The notes: a model not told the origin generated them from the letters alone. A stretch of 64,000 nt of DNA from Escherichia sp. E1V33 (GCF_004211955.1 NZ_RHJI01000015.1:186001-250000); one strand, 5' to 3'. Counted from the stretch's first letter, positions 19,967 through 30,510 are shown. Translations and numbers: made by a program.

Positions 19967-20067
19967 CTATAGCTACCCTGGTGCAATGAGACAAGCCCTT
20001 TTCTGGTCCACCAGGGTCCAAAGTGATAGCATATCATGAATCTTCCTCCCTTTGATGCCGAATGCTT

Positions 20068-20646
20068 ATGTCAATACAGAACGAAATGCCTGGTTACAAT
20101 GAAATGAACCAGTATCTGAACCAACAAGGGACAGGTCTGACCCCTGCTGAAATGCATGGTTTAATCAGCGGGATGATATGTGGCGGTAATGACGACAGCT
20201 CCTGGCTGCCGCTGCTTCACGACCTGACGAACGAAGGTATGGCTTTCGGGCATGAACTTGCCCAGGCATTGCGCAAAATGCACTCTGCCACCAGCGATGC
20301 CCTGCAAGATGATGGCTTCCTTTTTCAGCTTTATCTGCCTGATGGCGATGACGTTAGCGTTTTCGACCGCGCGGATGCGTTAGCAGGCTGGGTAAACCAC
20401 TTCCTGCTCGGTCTTGGCGTTACGCAACCGAAGCTGGATAAAGTGACTGGCGAAACCGGTGAAGCTATCGACGATCTGCGTAACATCGCGCAGTTGGGCT
20501 ACGACGAAGACGAAGATCAGGAAGAGCTGGAAATGTCGCTTGAAGAGATCATCGAATACGTTCGTGTTGCCGCGCTGTTATGCCACGATACCTTTACTCA
20601 TCCGCAACCGACCGCACCAGAAGTACAAAAACCAACTCTACACTAA
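20068..20646 (+). CDS. ygfB: UPF0149 family protein YgfB
   Basis: A 192-residue acidic protein of the UPF0149/YecA-like family beginning [17 protein letters not shown]. The helical family signature [17 protein letters not shown] is at about residues 23-39. The C-terminal half has a strongly acidic stretch ([15 protein letters not shown]). The start at 20068 follows the K-12 length; an ATG six bases earlier is possible. In Pseudomonas, a YgfB homologue affects beta-lactam resistance through AmpDh3. The role in E. coli is unclear. It leads the ygfB-pepP-ubiH-ubiI run. Confidence 0.93.
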
Positions 20647-20671
20647 AAACAAAAAACGTAAGGAGAGTGTT

Positions 20672-21997
20672 ATGAGTGAGATATCTCAGCAGGAATTTCA
20701 GCGCCGCCGTCAGGCCCTGGTGGAGCAAATGCAACCCGGCAGCGCCGCGCTGATTTTTGCGGCACCTGAAGTGACCCGAAGCGCCGACAGCGAATACCCT
20801 TATCGTCAGAACAGCGACTTTTGGTACTTCACCGGCTTTAATGAACCGGAAGCGGTGCTGGTGCTGATTAAAAGCGATGACACTCATAACCACAGCGTTT
20901 TGTTTAACCGCGTGCGCGACCTGACGGCGGAGATCTGGTTTGGCCGTCGTTTAGGTCAGGATGCCGCGCCAGAGAAACTGTGCGTTGACCGCGCACTGGC
21001 GTTCAGTGAAATCAATCAGCAACTTTATCAACTGCTTAATGGTCTGGATGTGGTTTACCACGCTCAGGGCGAATATGCCTATGCTGATGAGATCGTGAAC
21101 AGCGCGCTGGAAAAGCTGCGTAAAGGCTCGCGACAAAATCTCACCGCACCGGCAACGATGATCGACTGGCGTCCCATTGTTCATGAAATGCGCCTGTTCA
21201 AATCACCGGAAGAGATTGCCGTACTTCGCCGCGCGGGTGAAATCACCGCACTGGCGCATACACGGGCGATGGAAAAATGCCGTCCGGGGATGTTCGAGTA
21301 CCATCTGGAAGGCGAAATTCACCACGAATTTAACCGCCACGGTGCGCGTTACCCTTCCTATAACACCATTGTTGGCAGCGGTGAAAACGGCTGCATTCTG
21401 CATTACACCGAAAACGAGTGTGAAATGCGCGACGGCGACCTGGTGTTGATTGATGCTGGTTGTGAATACAAAGGTTACGCTGGCGATATCACCCGCACCT
21501 TCCCGGTCAATGGCAAATTCACCCAGGCCCAGCGTGAAATCTACGATATTGTGCTGGAATCTCTCGAAACCAGCTTGCGCCTGTATCGTCCGGGAACATC
21601 CATTCAGGAAGTCACCGGTGAAGTTGTGCGCATCATGATTAACGGCCTGGTAAAACTCGGGATCCTGAAAGGTGATGTTGATGAACTGATCGCTCAGAAC
21701 GCACATCGTCCTTTCTTTATGCATGGCCTTAGCCACTGGTTAGGTCTGGATGTTCATGACGTTGGCGTTTATGGCCAGGATCGCTCGCGCATTCTTGAAC
21801 CGGGCATGGCTCTGACCGTAGAGCCGGGGCTGTATATTGCGCCGGATGCGGATGTGCCAGAACAATATCGCGGTATCGGCATTCGTATTGAAGATGACAT
21901 TGTGATTACCGAAACCGGCAACGAAAATCTCACTGCCAGCGTGGTGAAAAAGCCGGAAGAAATCGAAGCATTGATGGCAGCTGCGAGAAAGCAATGA
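20672..21997 (+). CDS. pepP: Xaa-Pro aminopeptidase P
   Basis: Manganese metallopeptidase that removes N-terminal residues preceding proline. The 441 residues start MSEISQQEFQRRRQ after AAGGAGAGTG. The pita-bread catalytic domain shows all metal-ligand motifs: DAGCEYKGYAGDITRTF (two Asp, near 260 and 271), HGLSHWLGLDVHD (His near 354), EPGLY (Glu near 383) and RIEDDI (Glu near 406). It lies 25 bp after ygfB and overlaps ubiH by four bases. Confidence 0.97.
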   Translation: MSEISQQEFQRRRQALVEQMQPGSAALIFAAPEVTRSADSEYPYRQNSDFWYFTGFNEPEAVLVLIKSDDTHNHSVLFNRVRDLTAEIWFGRRLGQDAAPEKLCVDRALAFSEINQQLYQLLNGLDVVYHAQGEYAYADEIVNSALEKLRKGSRQNLTAPATMIDWRPIVHEMRLFKSPEEIAVLRRAGEITALAHTRAMEKCRPGMFEYHLEGEIHHEFNRHGARYPSYNTIVGSGENGCILHYTENECEMRDGDLVLIDAGCEYKGYAGDITRTFPVNGKFTQAQREIYDIVLESLETSLRLYRPGTSIQEVTGEVVRIMINGLVKLGILKGDVDELIAQNAHRPFFMHGLSHWLGLDVHDVGVYGQDRSRILEPGMALTVEPGLYIAPDADVPEQYRGIGIRIEDDIVITETGNENLTASVVKKPEEIEALMAAARKQ

Positions 21998-23172
21998 GCG
22001 TAATCATCATCGGTGGCGGCATGGCGGGCGCGACGCTGGCGCTGGCTATTTCCCGATTAAGTCACGGGGCGCTGTCGGTACATCTGATTGAAGCGACCGC
22101 ACCAGAGTCACATGCCCATCCAGGCTTTGATGGCCGGGCTATTGCGCTGGCAGCAGGCACTTGTCAGCAACTGGCGCGCATCGGTGTCTGGCAATCTCTG
22201 GCCGATTGCGCAACCGCCATCACCACCGTTCATGTCAGCGATCGCGGCCATGCCGGATTCGTCACTCTTGCCGCAGAAGATTATCAACTGGCGGCGCTAG
22301 GGCAGGTTGTCGAATTGCACAATGTTGGGCAACGGCTGTTTGCGCTGTTGCGTAAAGCACCAGGCGTCACGCTGCATTGTCCTGATCGCGTGGCTAACGT
22401 TTCCCGTACTCAGAGTCACGTTGAAGTGACGCTGGAGAGCGGCGAGATGCTGACGGGCCGTGTGCTGGTAGCCGCTGACGGCACCCGTTCAGCGTTAGCG
22501 ACTACCTGTGGCGTTGACTGGCAGCAGGAGCCTTACGAACAACTGGCTGTGATTGCTAACGTTGCGACTTCCGTTGCGCATGAAGGGCGCGCTTTTGAAC
22601 GCTTTACGCAACATGGCCCGCTGGCGATGTTGCCGATGTCTGAAGGACGCTGTTCTCTGGTCTGGTGTCATCCACTGGAACGGCGCGAAGAAGTGTTGGC
22701 GTGGAGCGACGAGAAGTTTTGCCGTGAACTCCAGTCTGCCTTTGGCTGGCGACTTGGGAAAATTACCCACGCCGGAAAACGCAGTGCTTATCCGCTGACG
22801 TTAACCCGTGCTGCCAAACCTATTACCCATCGCACCTTGCTGGTGGGTAATGCGGCGCAAACTCTGCACCCGATTGCCGGGCAAGGGTTCAACCTCGGTA
22901 TGCGTGATGTCATGAGCCTTGCGGAAACCCTGACTCAGGCACAGGAGCGCGGAGATGACATTGGTGATTACGGCGTCTTGTGCCGTTATCAGCAGCGTCG
23001 ACAGAGCGATCGCGAAGCAACCATCGGCGTCACGGACAGTCTGGTGCATCTTTTTGCCAACCGTTGGGCGCCGCTGGTTGTTGGGCGCAACATCGGGCTG
23101 ATGGCGATGGAATTATTCACTCCGGCACGAGATGTGCTGGCGCAGCGCACCCTCGGTTGGGTGGCGCGTTGA
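21994..23172 (+). CDS. ubiH: 2-octaprenyl-6-methoxyphenol hydroxylase
   Basis: FAD monooxygenase of ubiquinone synthesis, inserting a ring hydroxyl. The 392 residues open with the dinucleotide fold VIIGGGMAGATLALA (about 4-18). GADGTRS-type NADPH/FAD motifs appear as VAADGTRSAL (about 158), and the second FAD motif is LVGNAAQTLHPIAGQGFNLGMRD (about 281-303). Its ATGA start overlaps the pepP stop, so translation is probably coupled. ubiI follows after 22 bp. Confidence 0.96.
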   Translation: MSVIIIGGGMAGATLALAISRLSHGALSVHLIEATAPESHAHPGFDGRAIALAAGTCQQLARIGVWQSLADCATAITTVHVSDRGHAGFVTLAAEDYQLAALGQVVELHNVGQRLFALLRKAPGVTLHCPDRVANVSRTQSHVEVTLESGEMLTGRVLVAADGTRSALATTCGVDWQQEPYEQLAVIANVATSVAHEGRAFERFTQHGPLAMLPMSEGRCSLVWCHPLERREEVLAWSDEKFCRELQSAFGWRLGKITHAGKRSAYPLTLTRAAKPITHRTLLVGNAAQTLHPIAGQGFNLGMRDVMSLAETLTQAQERGDDIGDYGVLCRYQQRRQSDREATIGVTDSLVHLFANRWAPLVVGRNIGLMAMELFTPARDVLAQRTLGWVAR

Positions 23173-23194
23173 AGGCGGTTTTAAGGAATAAACA

Positions 23195-24397
23195 ATGCAA
23201 AGTGTTGATGTAGCCATTGTTGGCGGCGGCATGGTGGGGCTGGCGGTTGCCTGCGGCTTACAGGGTAGCGGCTTACGCGTTGCCGTACTGGAGCAGCGCG
23301 TACCGGAACCTCTGGCGGCGGATGCACCACCACAACTGCGCGTTTCGGCTATCAATGCCGCCAGCGAAAAATTACTCACTCGTCTTGGCGTCTGGCAGGA
23401 CATTCTCTCTCGTAGGGCCAGTTGCTATCACGGCATGGAAGTGTGGGACAAAGACAGTTTTGGTCACATTTCGTTTGACGATCAAAGCATGGGCTATAGC
23501 CATCTTGGGCATATCGTTGAAAACTCAGTGATTCACTACGCGCTGTGGAACAAAGCGCTGCAGTCGTCAGATATCACCCTGCTGGCCCCCGCAGAATTAC
23601 AGCAGGTCGCCTGGGGAGAAAATGAAACCTTCCTGACGCTGAAAGACGGCAGCATGTTAACGGCGCGTCTGGTGATTGGCGCAGACGGCGCTAATTCCTG
23701 GTTGCGCAACAAAGCCGATATCCCGCTGACTTTCTGGGATTATCAGCATCACGCACTGGTCGCGACCATTCGCACTGAAGAACCGCATGAAGCTGTGGCG
23801 CGGCAGGTTTTCCACGGCGAAGGTATTCTGGCCTTTTTGCCGCTTAGTGATCCGCACCTTTGCTCGATTGTCTGGTCCCTATCGCCAGAGGAAGCGCAGC
23901 GGATGCAGCAGGCAGGTGAAGACGAATTTAATCGCGCGTTAAATATCGCTTTTGATAATCGCCTTGGCTTATGCAAGGTTGAGAGCGCGCGTCAGGTGTT
24001 CCCACTGACGGGGCGTTATGCGCGCCAGTTTGCCGCGCACCGTCTGGCGCTGGTGGGCGACGCCGCGCATACCATTCATCCGCTGGCGGGGCAGGGGGTA
24101 AATCTCGGCTTTATGGACGCCGCAGAGTTGATCGCTGAACTGAAACGGTTGCATCGTCAGGGTAAAGACATCGGGCAGTACATTTACCTGCGTCGCTATG
24201 AACGTAGCCGCAAGCATAGTGCGGCGCTGATGCTGGCAGGTATGCAGGGCTTTCGTGATCTCTTTTCCGGGGCTAATCCGGCGAAAAAACTGCTGCGCGA
24301 TATTGGCCTGAAACTGGCTGACACGCTTCCTGGCGTAAAGCCGCAACTCATTCGTCAGGCAATGGGATTAAATGATTTGCCTGAATGGCTGCGTTAA
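23195..24397 (+). CDS. ubiI: 2-octaprenylphenol hydroxylase (VisC)
   Basis: A paralogue of UbiH that hydroxylates C5 of the ubiquinone ring in aerobic synthesis. The 400 residues show VAIVGGGMVGLAVACGLQG (about 6-24), IGADGANSW (about 156-164) and LVGDAAHTIHPLAGQGVNLGFMD (about 285-307), the three flavin monooxygenase motifs. It starts after TAAGGAATAAACA. It is the last gene of the ygfB-pepP-ubiH-ubiI operon and is followed by a hairpin. Confidence 0.96.
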   Translation: MQSVDVAIVGGGMVGLAVACGLQGSGLRVAVLEQRVPEPLAADAPPQLRVSAINAASEKLLTRLGVWQDILSRRASCYHGMEVWDKDSFGHISFDDQSMGYSHLGHIVENSVIHYALWNKALQSSDITLLAPAELQQVAWGENETFLTLKDGSMLTARLVIGADGANSWLRNKADIPLTFWDYQHHALVATIRTEEPHEAVARQVFHGEGILAFLPLSDPHLCSIVWSLSPEEAQRMQQAGEDEFNRALNIAFDNRLGLCKVESARQVFPLTGRYARQFAAHRLALVGDAAHTIHPLAGQGVNLGFMDAAELIAELKRLHRQGKDIGQYIYLRRYERSRKHSAALMLAGMQGFRDLFSGANPAKKLLRDIGLKLADTLPGVKPQLIRQAMGLNDLPEWLR

Positions 24398-24443
24398 AAA
24401 TTTCTCCTCTTTTGTTTATTTGATACCCATCACACTTTCGTCT

Positions 24444-24461
24444 CCCGGTTTTTTAACCGGG
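24444..24461 (+). terminator. Hairpin after ubiI
   Basis: Stem CCCGGTT/AACCGGG with a TTTT loop, about 46 bp after the ubiI stop. The downstream T-run is poor, so it may be a partial terminator. Confidence 0.6.
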
Positions 24462-24479
24462 GGATTCTCCTCATTTGAA

Positions 24480-24842
24480 ATAAACTAATTTCACCTGCGT
24501 TTTCGCATTATATTTTCTAATGTCACTAATTTTTGATTTAGTGATTTTAGACAATTTTTTAGTTCTTAATATTGGTTTATTCAAAATCGATTTATTAATT
24601 CGTCATATTCGTTCATTGGTAAAATATTTTTTGGTTTTTTATTCTGTTGTCATTTTTGCGTTTTTAAACCATAAGCTAATGTGATGATCAATTTTACCTT
24701 ATGGTTAACCGTCTGTTTCGGTGGTAAGTTCAGGGAAAAGAGAACGATTGCGTTGGGGACCGGGAGTGGCTCCGATGCTGGGTTTCGTGGTGACAATTTC
24801 ACCACGAAAAGTTGTCAGCCCCGCTTATTCAATGAGGACAAG
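24480..24842 (+). promoter_or_regulatory. gcvTHP control region and leader
   Basis: The first 180 bp (24480-24660) are extremely AT-rich, with many A/T tracts. This suits the bent, Lrp-wrapped region known upstream of gcvT, where GcvA, GcvR, PurR and Lrp act in E. coli. The GC-richer 24720-24842 should be mRNA leader and contains a perfect hairpin. I saw no tandem glycine riboswitch and could not mark the GcvA sites by eye. Confidence 0.6.
24783..24809 (+). other. Perfect 11-bp hairpin in the gcvT leader
   Basis: TTTCGTGGTGA (24783-24793) and TCACCACGAAA (24799-24809) pair perfectly around a five-base CAATT loop, 33 bases before the gcvT ATG. No T-run follows, so it is not a standard terminator. 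It may be an RNA stabiliser, an RNA-binding site or a DNA operator. Confidence 0.8.
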
Positions 24843-25937
24843 ATGGCACAACAGACTCCTTTGTACGAACAACACACGCTTTGCGGCGCTCGCATGGTGG
24901 ATTTCCACGGCTGGATGATGCCGCTGCATTACGGTTCGCAAATCGACGAACATCATGCGGTACGTACCGATGCTGGAATGTTTGATGTGTCACATATGAC
25001 CATCGTCGATCTTCGCGGCAGTCGCACCCGGGAGTTTCTGCGTTATCTACTGGCGAACGATGTAGCGAAGCTCACCAAAAGCGGCAAAGCCCTCTACTCG
25101 GGGATGTTGAATGCCTCTGGCGGTGTGATAGATGACCTGATCGTCTACTACTTCACTGAAGATTTCTTCCGCCTCGTTGTTAACTCCGCCACCCGCGAAA
25201 AAGACCTCTCCTGGATTACCCAACACGCTGAACCTTTCGGCATCGAAATTACTGTTCGTGATGACCTTTCCATGATTGCTGTACAAGGGCCGAATGCGCA
25301 GGCAAAAGCTGCCACACTGTTTAATGACGCCCAGCGTCAGGCAGTGGAAGGGATGAAACCGTTCTTTGGTGTGCAGGCGGGCGATCTGTTTATTGCCACT
25401 ACCGGTTACACCGGTGAAGCGGGCTATGAAATTGCGCTGCCCAATGAAAAAGCGGCGGATTTCTGGCGGGCGCTGGTGGAAGCGGGCGTTAAACCCTGCG
25501 GTCTGGGGGCGCGTGACACGCTGCGTCTGGAAGCGGGTATGAATCTGTATAGCCAGGAGATGGACGAAACCATCTCTCCTTTAGCCGCCAATATGGGCTG
25601 GACTATCGCCTGGGAACCGGCAGATCGTGACTTCATCGGTCGTGAAGCCCTGGAAGTGCAGCGTGAGCATGGCACAGAAAAATTAGTTGGCCTGGTGATG
25701 ACCGAAAAAGGCGTGCTGCGTAGTGAACTGCCGGTACGTTTTACCGACGCACAGGGCAACCAGCAAGAAGGCATTATCACCAGCGGTACTTTCTCCCCGA
25801 CGCTGGGCTACAGCATTGCGCTGGCGCGTGTGCCGGAAGGCATTGGCGAAACAGCGATTGTGCAAATTCGCAACCGTGAAATGCCGGTAAAAGTGACTAA
25901 ACCTGTTTTTGTGCGTAACGGCAAAGCCGTCGCGTGA
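24843..25937 (+). CDS. gcvT: Glycine cleavage T protein (aminomethyltransferase)
   Basis: Releases ammonia from aminomethyl-lipoyl GcvH and passes the one-carbon unit to tetrahydrofolate, giving 5,10-methylene-THF. The 364 residues begin [24 protein letters not shown] (about 19-31), [14 protein letters not shown] and [17 protein letters not shown] (about 220-236) are family motifs. The start follows GAGGACAAG; an upstream frame reaching 24681 is leader sequence and not coding in my view. First gene of gcvTHP, 23 bp before gcvH. Confidence 0.97.
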   Translation: MAQQTPLYEQHTLCGARMVDFHGWMMPLHYGSQIDEHHAVRTDAGMFDVSHMTIVDLRGSRTREFLRYLLANDVAKLTKSGKALYSGMLNASGGVIDDLIVYYFTEDFFRLVVNSATREKDLSWITQHAEPFGIEITVRDDLSMIAVQGPNAQAKAATLFNDAQRQAVEGMKPFFGVQAGDLFIATTGYTGEAGYEIALPNEKAADFWRALVEAGVKPCGLGARDTLRLEAGMNLYSQEMDETISPLAANMGWTIAWEPADRDFIGREALEVQREHGTEKLVGLVMTEKGVLRSELPVRFTDAQGNQQEGIITSGTFSPTLGYSIALARVPEGIGETAIVQIRNREMPVKVTKPVFVRNGKAVA

Positions 25938-25960
25938 TTTACTTTTTTGGAGATTGATTG

Positions 25961-26350
25961 ATGAGCAACGTACCAGCAGAACTGAAATACAGCAAAGAAC
26001 ACGAATGGCTGCGTAAAGAAACCGACGGCACTTACACCGTTGGCATCACCGAACACGCTCAGGAGCTGTTAGGCGATATGGTGTTTGTTGACCTGCCGGA
26101 AGTGGGCGCAACGGTTAGCGCGGGCGATGACTGCGCGGTTGCCGAATCAGTAAAAGCGGCATCAGACATTTATGCGCCAGTAAGCGGCGAAATCGTGGCG
26201 GTGAATGACGTACTGAGCGATTCCCCGGAACTGGTGAACAGCGAACCGTATGCAGGCGGCTGGATCTTTAAAATCAAAGCCAGCGATGAAAGCGAACTGG
26301 AATCACTGCTGGATGCAACCGCATACGAAGCATTGTTAGAAGACGAGTAA
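25961..26350 (+). CDS. gcvH: Glycine cleavage H protein
   Basis: Lipoylated carrier that shuttles the aminomethyl group between GcvP, GcvT and Lpd. The 129 residues carry the lipoyl-lysine motif ESVKAASD near residue 62, inside a beta-barrel ([25 protein letters not shown]). The start follows TTTGGAGATTGATTG. It lies in gcvTHP, separated from gcvP by 118 bp that holds a long inverted repeat. Confidence 0.97.
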   Translation: MSNVPAELKYSKEHEWLRKETDGTYTVGITEHAQELLGDMVFVDLPEVGATVSAGDDCAVAESVKAASDIYAPVSGEIVAVNDVLSDSPELVNSEPYAGGWIFKIKASDESELESLLDATAYEALLEDE

Positions 26351-26368
26351 CGGCTTTATTCCTCTTCT

Positions 26369-26421
26369 GCGGGAGAGGATCAGGGTGAGGCGAATTTACG
26401 CCTCACCCTCACTCTCTTCGC
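26369..26421. repeat. Inverted repeat between gcvH and gcvP (BoxC-like)
   Basis: Imperfect 53-bp palindrome: AGGGTGAGGCG pairs with CGCCTCACCCT around a short AT-rich loop, and outer arms GCGGGAGAG/CTCTCTTCGC extend it. The GC-rich CCCTCACCCT/CTCTC composition resembles the BoxC-type intergenic repeat of E. coli. Inside the operon it could form an mRNA stem between the gcvH and gcvP sections. Confidence 0.7.
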
Positions 26422-26468
26422 AAGGAGAGAGGATCACCATTCACTGCACGTTTCAGGAACCATCGCTC

Positions 26469-29342
26469 ATGACACAGACGTTAAGCCAGCTTGAAAACAG
26501 CGGCGCTTTTATTGAACGCCATATCGGACCGGACGCCGCGCAACAGCAAGAAATGCTGAATGCCGTTGGCGCACAATCGTTAAACGCGCTGACCGGCCAG
26601 ATTGTGCCGAAAGATATTCAGCTTGCGACTCCGCCGCAGGTTGGCGCACCGGCGACCGAATATGCCGCGTTGGCGGAACTCAAGGCTATTGCCAGTCGCA
26701 ATAAACGCTTCACGTCTTACATCGGCATGGGTTACACCGCCGTGCAGCTACCGCCGGTTATCCTGCGTAACATGCTGGAAAATCCGGGCTGGTATACCGC
26801 GTATACTCCGTATCAACCTGAAGTCTCCCAGGGCCGCCTTGAAGCACTGCTCAACTTCCAGCAGGTAACGCTGGATTTAACCGGGCTGGATATGGCCTCT
26901 GCTTCTCTTCTTGACGAAGCCACTGCTGCCGCCGAAGCAATGGCGATGGCGAAACGCGTCAGCAAACTGAAAAATGCCAACCGCTTCTTCGTTGCTTCTG
27001 ACGTTCATCCGCAAACGCTCGATGTGGTTCGCACCCGCGCAGAAACCTTTGGTTTTGAAGTGATTGTCGATGACGCGCAAAAAGTGCTCGATCATCAGGA
27101 CGTGTTCGGCGTGCTGTTACAGCAGGTCGGTACTACTGGTGAAATTCACGACTACACTGCGCTTATCAGCGAACTGAAATCACGCAAAATTGTGGTCAGC
27201 GTCGCCGCCGATATTATGGCGCTGGTGCTGTTAACTGCGCCGGGCAAACAGGGCGCGGATATTGTCTTTGGTTCAGCGCAACGCTTTGGCGTACCGATGG
27301 GCTACGGTGGCCCACACGCGGCATTCTTTGCAGCGAAAGACGAATATAAACGCTCAATGCCGGGCCGTATTATCGGCGTATCGAAAGATGCCGCGGGCAA
27401 TACCGCGCTGCGCATGGCGATGCAGACTCGCGAGCAACATATTCGCCGTGAGAAAGCGAACTCCAACATTTGTACTTCCCAGGTACTACTGGCAAACATT
27501 GCCAGTCTGTATGCCGTTTACCACGGTCCGGTTGGCCTGAAACGTATCGCTAACCGTATTCATCGTCTGACCGATATCCTGGCGACGGGCCTGCAACAAA
27601 AAGGTCTGAAACTGCGTCATGAGCACTATTTCGACACCTTGTGTGTGGAAGTGGCAGACAAAGCTGGCGTACTGGCGCGTGCCGAAGCGGCTGAAATCAA
27701 CCTGCGGAGCGATATTCTGAACGCCGTGGGGATCACCCTTGATGAAACCACCACGCGTGAAAACGTGATGCAGCTTTTCAGCGTGTTACTGGGCGATAAC
27801 CACGGGCTGGAGATCGACACGCTGGACAAAGACGTGGCTCACGACAGCCGCTCGATTCAACCTGCGATGCTGCGCGACGACGAAATCCTCACCCATCCGG
27901 TGTTTAATCGCTACCACAGCGAAACCGAAATGATGCGCTATATGCACTCGCTGGAGCGTAAAGATCTGGCGCTGAATCAGGCGATGATCCCGCTGGGTTC
28001 CTGCACCATGAAACTGAATGCCGCCGCCGAGATGATCCCAATCACCTGGCCGGAATTTGCCGAACTGCACCCGTTCTGCCCGCCGGAACAGGCCGAGGGT
28101 TATCAGCAGATGATCGCGCAACTAGCTGACTGGCTGGTGAAACTGACCGGTTACGACGCTGTGTGTATGCAGCCGAACTCTGGCGCTCAGGGCGAATACG
28201 CGGGCCTGCTGGCGATTCGTCATTATCATGAAAGCCGCAACGAAGGGCATCGCGATATCTGCCTGATCCCGGCCTCTGCGCACGGCACTAACCCGGCTTC
28301 CGCGCATATGGCAGGAATGCAGGTGGTGGTTGTGGCGTGTGATAAAAATGGCAACATCGATCTGGCAGACCTGCGCGCGAAAGCAGAGCAGGCGGGCGAT
28401 AATCTCTCCTGCATCATGGTGACCTATCCTTCCACGCACGGCGTGTATGAAGAAACGATCCGTGAAGTATGTGAAATCGTGCATCAGTTCGGCGGTCAGG
28501 TTTATCTTGATGGTGCGAACATGAACGCTCAGGTCGGCATTACCTCACCGGGCTTTATTGGCGCGGACGTTTCACACCTTAACCTGCATAAAACCTTCTG
28601 CATTCCGCACGGCGGTGGCGGCCCTGGTATGGGACCGATCGGCGTGAAAGCGCATCTGGCACCGTTTGTACCGGGTCATAGCGTGGTGCAAATCGAAGGT
28701 ATGTTAACCCGTCAGGGCGCGGTTTCTGCGGCACCGTTCGGTAGCGCATCCATTCTGCCAATCAGCTGGATGTACATCCGCATGATGGGCGCTGAAGGGC
28801 TGAAAAAAGCAAGCCAGGTGGCAATCCTCAACGCCAACTATATTGCCAGCCGCCTGCAGGATGCCTTCCCGGTGCTGTATACCGGTCGTGACGGTCGCGT
28901 GGCGCACGAATGTATTCTCGATATTCGTCCGTTGAAAGAAGAAATCGGCATCAGCGAGCTGGATATTGCCAAGCGCCTGATCGACTACGGTTTCCACGCA
29001 CCGACCATGTCGTTCCCGGTGGCGGGTACACTGATGGTTGAACCGACTGAATCTGAAAGCAAAGTAGAACTGGATCGCTTTATCGACGCGATGCTGGCTA
29101 TCCGTACGGAAATTGACCAGGTGAAAGCTGGTGTCTGGCCGCTGGAAGATAACCCGCTGGTGAACGCACCGCACATTCAGAACGAACTGGTCGCCGAGTG
29201 GGCGCATCCGTATAGCCGTGAAGTTGCGGTATTCCCGGCAGGCGTGGCAGACAAATACTGGCCGACGGTGAAACGTCTGGATGATGTTTACGGCGATCGT
29301 AACCTGTTCTGCTCCTGCGTACCGATTAGCGAATACCAGTAA
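26469..29342 (+). CDS. gcvP: Glycine decarboxylase (P protein)
   Basis: PLP enzyme that decarboxylates glycine and loads the aminomethyl group onto GcvH. The 957-residue product begins [14 protein letters not shown], and a longer upstream frame would run through the intergenic repeat. The PLP-lysine motif [18 protein letters not shown] is at about residues 703-720, with a glycine-rich loop after it. The N-terminal half is the degenerate, non-catalytic repeat of the same fold, as in all homodimeric P proteins. Last gene of gcvTHP. Confidence 0.98.
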   Translation: MTQTLSQLENSGAFIERHIGPDAAQQQEMLNAVGAQSLNALTGQIVPKDIQLATPPQVGAPATEYAALAELKAIASRNKRFTSYIGMGYTAVQLPPVILRNMLENPGWYTAYTPYQPEVSQGRLEALLNFQQVTLDLTGLDMASASLLDEATAAAEAMAMAKRVSKLKNANRFFVASDVHPQTLDVVRTRAETFGFEVIVDDAQKVLDHQDVFGVLLQQVGTTGEIHDYTALISELKSRKIVVSVAADIMALVLLTAPGKQGADIVFGSAQRFGVPMGYGGPHAAFFAAKDEYKRSMPGRIIGVSKDAAGNTALRMAMQTREQHIRREKANSNICTSQVLLANIASLYAVYHGPVGLKRIANRIHRLTDILATGLQQKGLKLRHEHYFDTLCVEVADKAGVLARAEAAEINLRSDILNAVGITLDETTTRENVMQLFSVLLGDNHGLEIDTLDKDVAHDSRSIQPAMLRDDEILTHPVFNRYHSETEMMRYMHSLERKDLALNQAMIPLGSCTMKLNAAAEMIPITWPEFAELHPFCPPEQAEGYQQMIAQLADWLVKLTGYDAVCMQPNSGAQGEYAGLLAIRHYHESRNEGHRDICLIPASAHGTNPASAHMAGMQVVVVACDKNGNIDLADLRAKAEQAGDNLSCIMVTYPSTHGVYEETIREVCEIVHQFGGQVYLDGANMNAQVGITSPGFIGADVSHLNLHKTFCIPHGGGGPGMGPIGVKAHLAPFVPGHSVVQIEGMLTRQGAVSAAPFGSASILPISWMYIRMMGAEGLKKASQVAILNANYIASRLQDAFPVLYTGRDGRVAHECILDIRPLKEEIGISELDIAKRLIDYGFHAPTMSFPVAGTLMVEPTESESKVELDRFIDAMLAIRTEIDQVKAGVWPLEDNPLVNAPHIQNELVAEWAHPYSREVAVFPAGVADKYWPTVKRLDDVYGDRNLFCSCVPISEYQ

Positions 29343-29364
29343 TTTTCTAATTCGACTATCTTTT

Positions 29365-29735
29365 AAAGGCGCTTCGGCGCTTTGACACTGATGTCAAACT
29401 CAACATTGCCTGATGCACTTCGTTTATCAGGCCTACATAGTCTGTGCAATGTATTGAATTTGCACGATCTTGTAGGGTGGATAAGGTGTTCACGCCGCAT
29501 CCGGCATAATAAAAGCACTTTGTCATCAATAATTTGAAAGGCGCTTCGGCGCCTTTGACACTGATGTCAAACTCAACATTGCCTGATGCACTTCGTTTAT
29601 CAGGCCTACATAGTCTGTGCAATATATTGAATTTGCACGATCTTGTAGGCTGGATAAGGCGTTCACGCCGCATCCGGCATAATAAAACCACTTTGTCATC
29701 AATAATTTGAAAGGCGCTTTGGCGTCTTTATTTTT
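29365..29735 (+). repeat. Tandem terminator-REP array behind gcvP
   Basis: The hairpin AAAGGCGC-TTCG-GCGCTTT (UUCG loop) begins at 29365, 29537 and 29710, a period of 172-173 bp. Between the hairpins lie two nearly identical copies of a REP pair (GATGCACTTCGTTTATCAGG, then GGATAAGG-GTTCACGCC and CGCATCCGGCATAATAAAA). The third hairpin is followed by TTTATTTTTTGG and stands 13 bp before ygfF. The layout copies that behind fbaA, though the two terminators are unrelated. Confidence 0.9.
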
Positions 29736-29747
29736 TGGGAAAAACAA

Positions 29748-30491
29748 ATGGCTATAGCACTTGTGACTGGTGGCAGTCGCGGCATCGGGCGGGCTACCGC
29801 GCTACAGTTGGCGCAAGAAGGATATACGGTGGCGGTTAATTATCAGCAAAACCGCCACGCGGCGCAGGAAGTGGTGAACTTAATAACGCAAGCCGGTGGC
29901 AAGGCATTCGTGCTCCAGGCGGATATCAGCGACGAAAACCAGGTGGTAGCGATGTTTGCGGCAATCGACCAGCGCGATGAACCGCTGGCCGCACTGGTCA
30001 ATAACGCAGGAATTTTGTTTACCCAATGCTCAGTGGAAAATCTCACCGCAGAGCGAATCAACCGAGTACTATCCACCAATGTGACGGGATATTTTCTCTG
30101 CTGCCGCGAGGCGGTAAAGCGCATGGCGCTTAAGAACGGCGGTAATGGCGGCGCTATCGTCAATGTCTCTTCAGTGGCCTCACGGCTGGGATCGCCGGGG
30201 GAATACGTTGATTATGCGGCATCGAAAGGGGCGATCGATACGTTAACCACCGGACTATCGCTGGAAGTCGCCGCGCAGGGGATCCGCGTTAACTGCGTAC
30301 GGCCAGGGTTTATTTATACCGAAATGCACGCCAGCGGCGGCGAGCCTGGACGCGTCGATCGCGTGAAGTCGAACATCCCCATGCAGCGCGGTGGCCAGGC
30401 GGAAGAGGTCGCGCAGGCCATTGTCTGGCTGCTCAGTGATAAAGCCTCTTATGTCACGGGAAGTTTTATCGATTTGGCAGGCGGGAAATAA
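29748..30491 (+). CDS. ygfF: SDR-family oxidoreductase YgfF
   Basis: A 247-residue short-chain dehydrogenase/reductase. It has the NAD(P) motif TGGSRGIG (about 7-14), NNAG (about 86-89) and the catalytic Ser with YAASK (about 156-160). The substrate is unknown; the family includes glucose/ribitol-type dehydrogenases. The start follows TTTGGGAAAAACAA. It stands after the gcvP repeat array and converges on bglA across a strong hairpin. Confidence 0.92.
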   Translation: MAIALVTGGSRGIGRATALQLAQEGYTVAVNYQQNRHAAQEVVNLITQAGGKAFVLQADISDENQVVAMFAAIDQRDEPLAALVNNAGILFTQCSVENLTAERINRVLSTNVTGYFLCCREAVKRMALKNGGNGGAIVNVSSVASRLGSPGEYVDYAASKGAIDTLTTGLSLEVAAQGIRVNCVRPGFIYTEMHASGGEPGRVDRVKSNIPMQRGGQAEEVAQAIVWLLSDKASYVTGSFIDLAGGK

Positions 30492-30510
30492 GATGGGAAA
30501 GTTATCTGGG

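Noticed and set aside
24681-24842. N-terminal extension of gcvT
   Set aside because: The added residues have no homology and run through the leader hairpin. The ATG at 24843 has a proper ribosome binding site and gives the family length.
24480-24842. Glycine riboswitch before gcvT
   Set aside because: No tandem aptamer pattern is visible, the first half is AT-rich, and E. coli controls this operon through GcvA/GcvR and Lrp.
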